From the NCBI GenBank assembly GCA_014379815.1, contig JACMLA010000502.1, positions 1 through 16,298 on the forward strand: DNA of 16,298 bases, written 5' to 3'. The stretch is from Bryobacteraceae bacterium (GTDB lineage Bacteria; Acidobacteriota; Terriglobia; Bryobacterales; Bryobacteraceae). The notes beneath the pieces were generated by a model. That model did not search any database, had not been told where the DNA came from, and saw nothing but the letters and a program-made list of their open reading frames with translations. The position numbers and the translations under genes were made by a program. Positions 15,034 to 16,298 of this stretch are shown here, in pieces (position 1 is the first letter of the stretch; every line of letters begins with the position of its first letter).

Positions 15034-15780
15034 TCAAGTAACGGAACCGGCGATACAACCCTGATAAGCCGAGAGTACCTCAGAAACGGTGCCGTCCATC
15101 ATCAACTGTCCGTGGTCGAGCCAGAGGGCCCGGTCGCACAACTCTGTCAGGATCGACGGTGCATGAGAAACACACAGGAGGGTCTTCCCGGCTCGCCGCA
15201 ACAGGTGAATACGCTCAAAACACTTTTCCTGAAAGGATCGATCACCAACGGCAATGACTTCATCAACAATCAGGATATCCGGATGCAGATTCACAGCAAC
15301 GGAAAAAGCAAGCCGCATAGACATGCCGGACGAGTAAGTTTTTAAAGGCTCGTCGATGAACTCGTCAAGTCCCGAAAACTCTACGATAGTGTCAAAAGCC
15401 TCATTTGTCTGTTTCTCGGTAAGTCCGAGCAGTGCTGCATTGAGTCTGATATTTTCGCGGCCAGTCAGATCAGGATGAAATCCAGAGCCCAATTCCATGA
15501 GAGCTGCGACCCGCCCGGTGATTTCCATACGTCCCGAGTCGGGCGGCGCCAGTCCTGCCACAACGCTGAGAAGGGTGCTCTTGCCTGCTCCGTTTCGACC
15601 GATAATCGCGACACTCTCGCCAGAGTTGACAGTGAATGAGACATCCCTAAGCGCTAAGAACTTCTCTCGCTCCTGCTGACCGCGCTTGCTCCACCACGCT
15701 TTTATGTAGTCGCGCATCAACTGCTGCCCACCACGCCGGTGGAAACTCTTGCAGACCTTGTCGCACCAAATTCGCTGCAT
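15034..15780 (-). CDS. Polysaccharide ABC exporter ATP-binding protein (Wzt/TagH type)
   Basis: The 248-residue ATPase powers export of a lipid-linked polysaccharide across the inner membrane. Walker A is GRNGAGKST (61-69), the signature is YSSGMSMRL (149-157), Walker B is ILIVDE (169-174) and the switch His is His206 (CVSHAP). ELGSGFHPDLTGRENI (96-111) and DEVIAVGDRSFQEKC are diagnostic for the O-antigen/teichoic acid branch. The protein ends near the ABC domain, without the C-terminal carbohydrate-binding domain of Wzt proteins that recognise a modified chain end. It starts 3 bp after the permease stop, and Gmd follows on the same strand. Confidence 0.94.
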   Translation of the reverse strand: MQRIWCDKVCKSFHRRGGQQLMRDYIKAWWSKRGQQEREKFLALRDVSFTVNSGESVAIIGRNGAGKSTLLSVVAGLAPPDSGRMEITGRVAALMELGSGFHPDLTGRENIRLNAALLGLTEKQTNEAFDTIVEFSGLDEFIDEPLKTYSSGMSMRLAFSVAVNLHPDILIVDEVIAVGDRSFQEKCFERIHLLRRAGKTLLCVSHAPSILTELCDRALWLDHGQLMMDGTVSEVLSAYQGCIAGSVT

Positions 15781-15783
15781 ACG

Positions 15784-16298
15784 CTATAGGTGGTTGTAGA
15801 AACCGCGGGCAAGCCGGCGAAAGCTAAACCACCCTACGATAAAGACAGCCACAGACACAATAAAAAGTTTAACCAGCAGCAACGGTGGAGGAGCCTGCGC
15901 CTGCAAGATTACATACCGCATCGCAAGCACCAGCGCGGCCACAGGATTGAACTGATAAACCTCTTTATACTGCTGGGGAATTATATCGAAAGAGTAGAAG
16001 ATGGGCACCAGCCAGAACAGAACGAGGTTCGCGGACTCAACGATGTACCTGGTGTCTCGGAAATACACATTGAAGCCAGAAAACAGCAGAGACAGACCGC
16101 ATACAAATACGATCTCCATCGCCCACACGAGGGGGAGCCAGGACCACTGAAGATTGGGAGAGACTCCAGCCAGCAAAGCAATAACAACTAACAGGCAAAT
16201 TTGAATCAGGAGATGAACGCAATTTCCAAGAACCGTGGCGATAGGAAAATCGCGGAATCGTTCGCTATACTAGAGTCTCACCGCACTTGTCGAGGCAC
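15784..16298 (-). pseudogene. ABC-2 type polysaccharide export permease (Wzm-like), partial, with in-frame TAG
   Basis: The 3' part of the gene is in the window; the 5' part is beyond the edge. The C-terminal region is typical of Wzm/TagG permeases: LLFSGFNVYFRDTRYIVE, LFWLVPIFYSFDIIPQQY and QFNPVAALVLAMRYVI, with four hydrophobic segments. Reading back towards the start, family-like sequence continues (ERFRDFPIATVLGNCVHLLI) until a TAG at 16270-16272. It resumes in the same frame beyond (STSAVRL). The spacing across the TAG fits the family pattern, so the stop looks like a nonsense change in one gene and not a gene end. About 162 codons lie after the stop, against a usual total of 260-280, and no ATG start exists between. 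It may be a pseudogene, a sequencing error, or a shorter product from TTG 16176. Confidence 0.6.

Overview
The window looks like a chromosomal segment of a free-living Gram-negative soil-type bacterium, most likely an Acidobacteriota member. This is inferred from gene content, not from a marker gene. The clues are an Rcp1-type response regulator with a PAS kinase, a DUF5060/DUF4038 glycosidase, a GMC oxidoreductase with a gluconate-dehydrogenase subunit 3-like partner, a short RodZ-type HTH protein and small Cys-rich proteins. No insertion sequence, phage gene, CRISPR array or rRNA was seen. Coding density is high and most genes sit in tightly spaced same-strand runs.

Layout, left to right. 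(1) 1-489 (-): 5' part of a secreted M14 zinc carboxypeptidase. (2) 531-2563 (+): a coupled agmatine-to-putrescine pair, N-carbamoylputrescine amidase then agmatine deiminase. (3) 2587-2913 (-): a small RodZ-type HTH protein, convergent with aguA; a 22-bp tandem duplication lies across the two stop codons. (4) 2914-3313: a 400-bp non-coding stretch with several short dyads. (5) 3314-8852 (+): a run of six genes: response regulator, histidine kinase, secreted glycosidase, TsaB, TsaC/Sua5-like and a DUF423 membrane protein. (6) 8860-10650 (-): a zinc-ribbon membrane protein and an unrecognised exported protein with kinase-like spacing of acidic and Asn residues. (7) 10651-10907: a divergent intergenic region with dyads. 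(8) 10908-13733 (+): a small Cys/His protein, a GMC oxidoreductase, a subunit-3-like Tat protein and a 51-aa basic protein, followed by tRNA-Lys(CTT) at 13768-13843. (9) 13911-16298 (-): GDP-mannose 4,6-dehydratase, an O-polysaccharide ABC-exporter ATPase and its permease, which runs off the window and carries an in-frame TAG.

How the genes work together. The Agu pair converts agmatine to putrescine. TsaB and TsaC both serve tRNA t6A37 synthesis; they sit downstream of a two-component pair and a glycosidase with almost no spacing, so all may be co-transcribed. The GMC protein and its Tat partner probably form a periplasmic sugar or alcohol dehydrogenase. The Gmd/Wzt/Wzm set suggests export of a surface polysaccharide containing a GDP-mannose-derived deoxysugar.

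No clearly new system is proven here. The best leads are the kinase-like exported protein with its zinc-ribbon neighbour, the small Cys/His protein with a hairpin leader upstream of the GMC operon, the nonsense codon in the permease, and the signalling/glycosidase/t6A operon.
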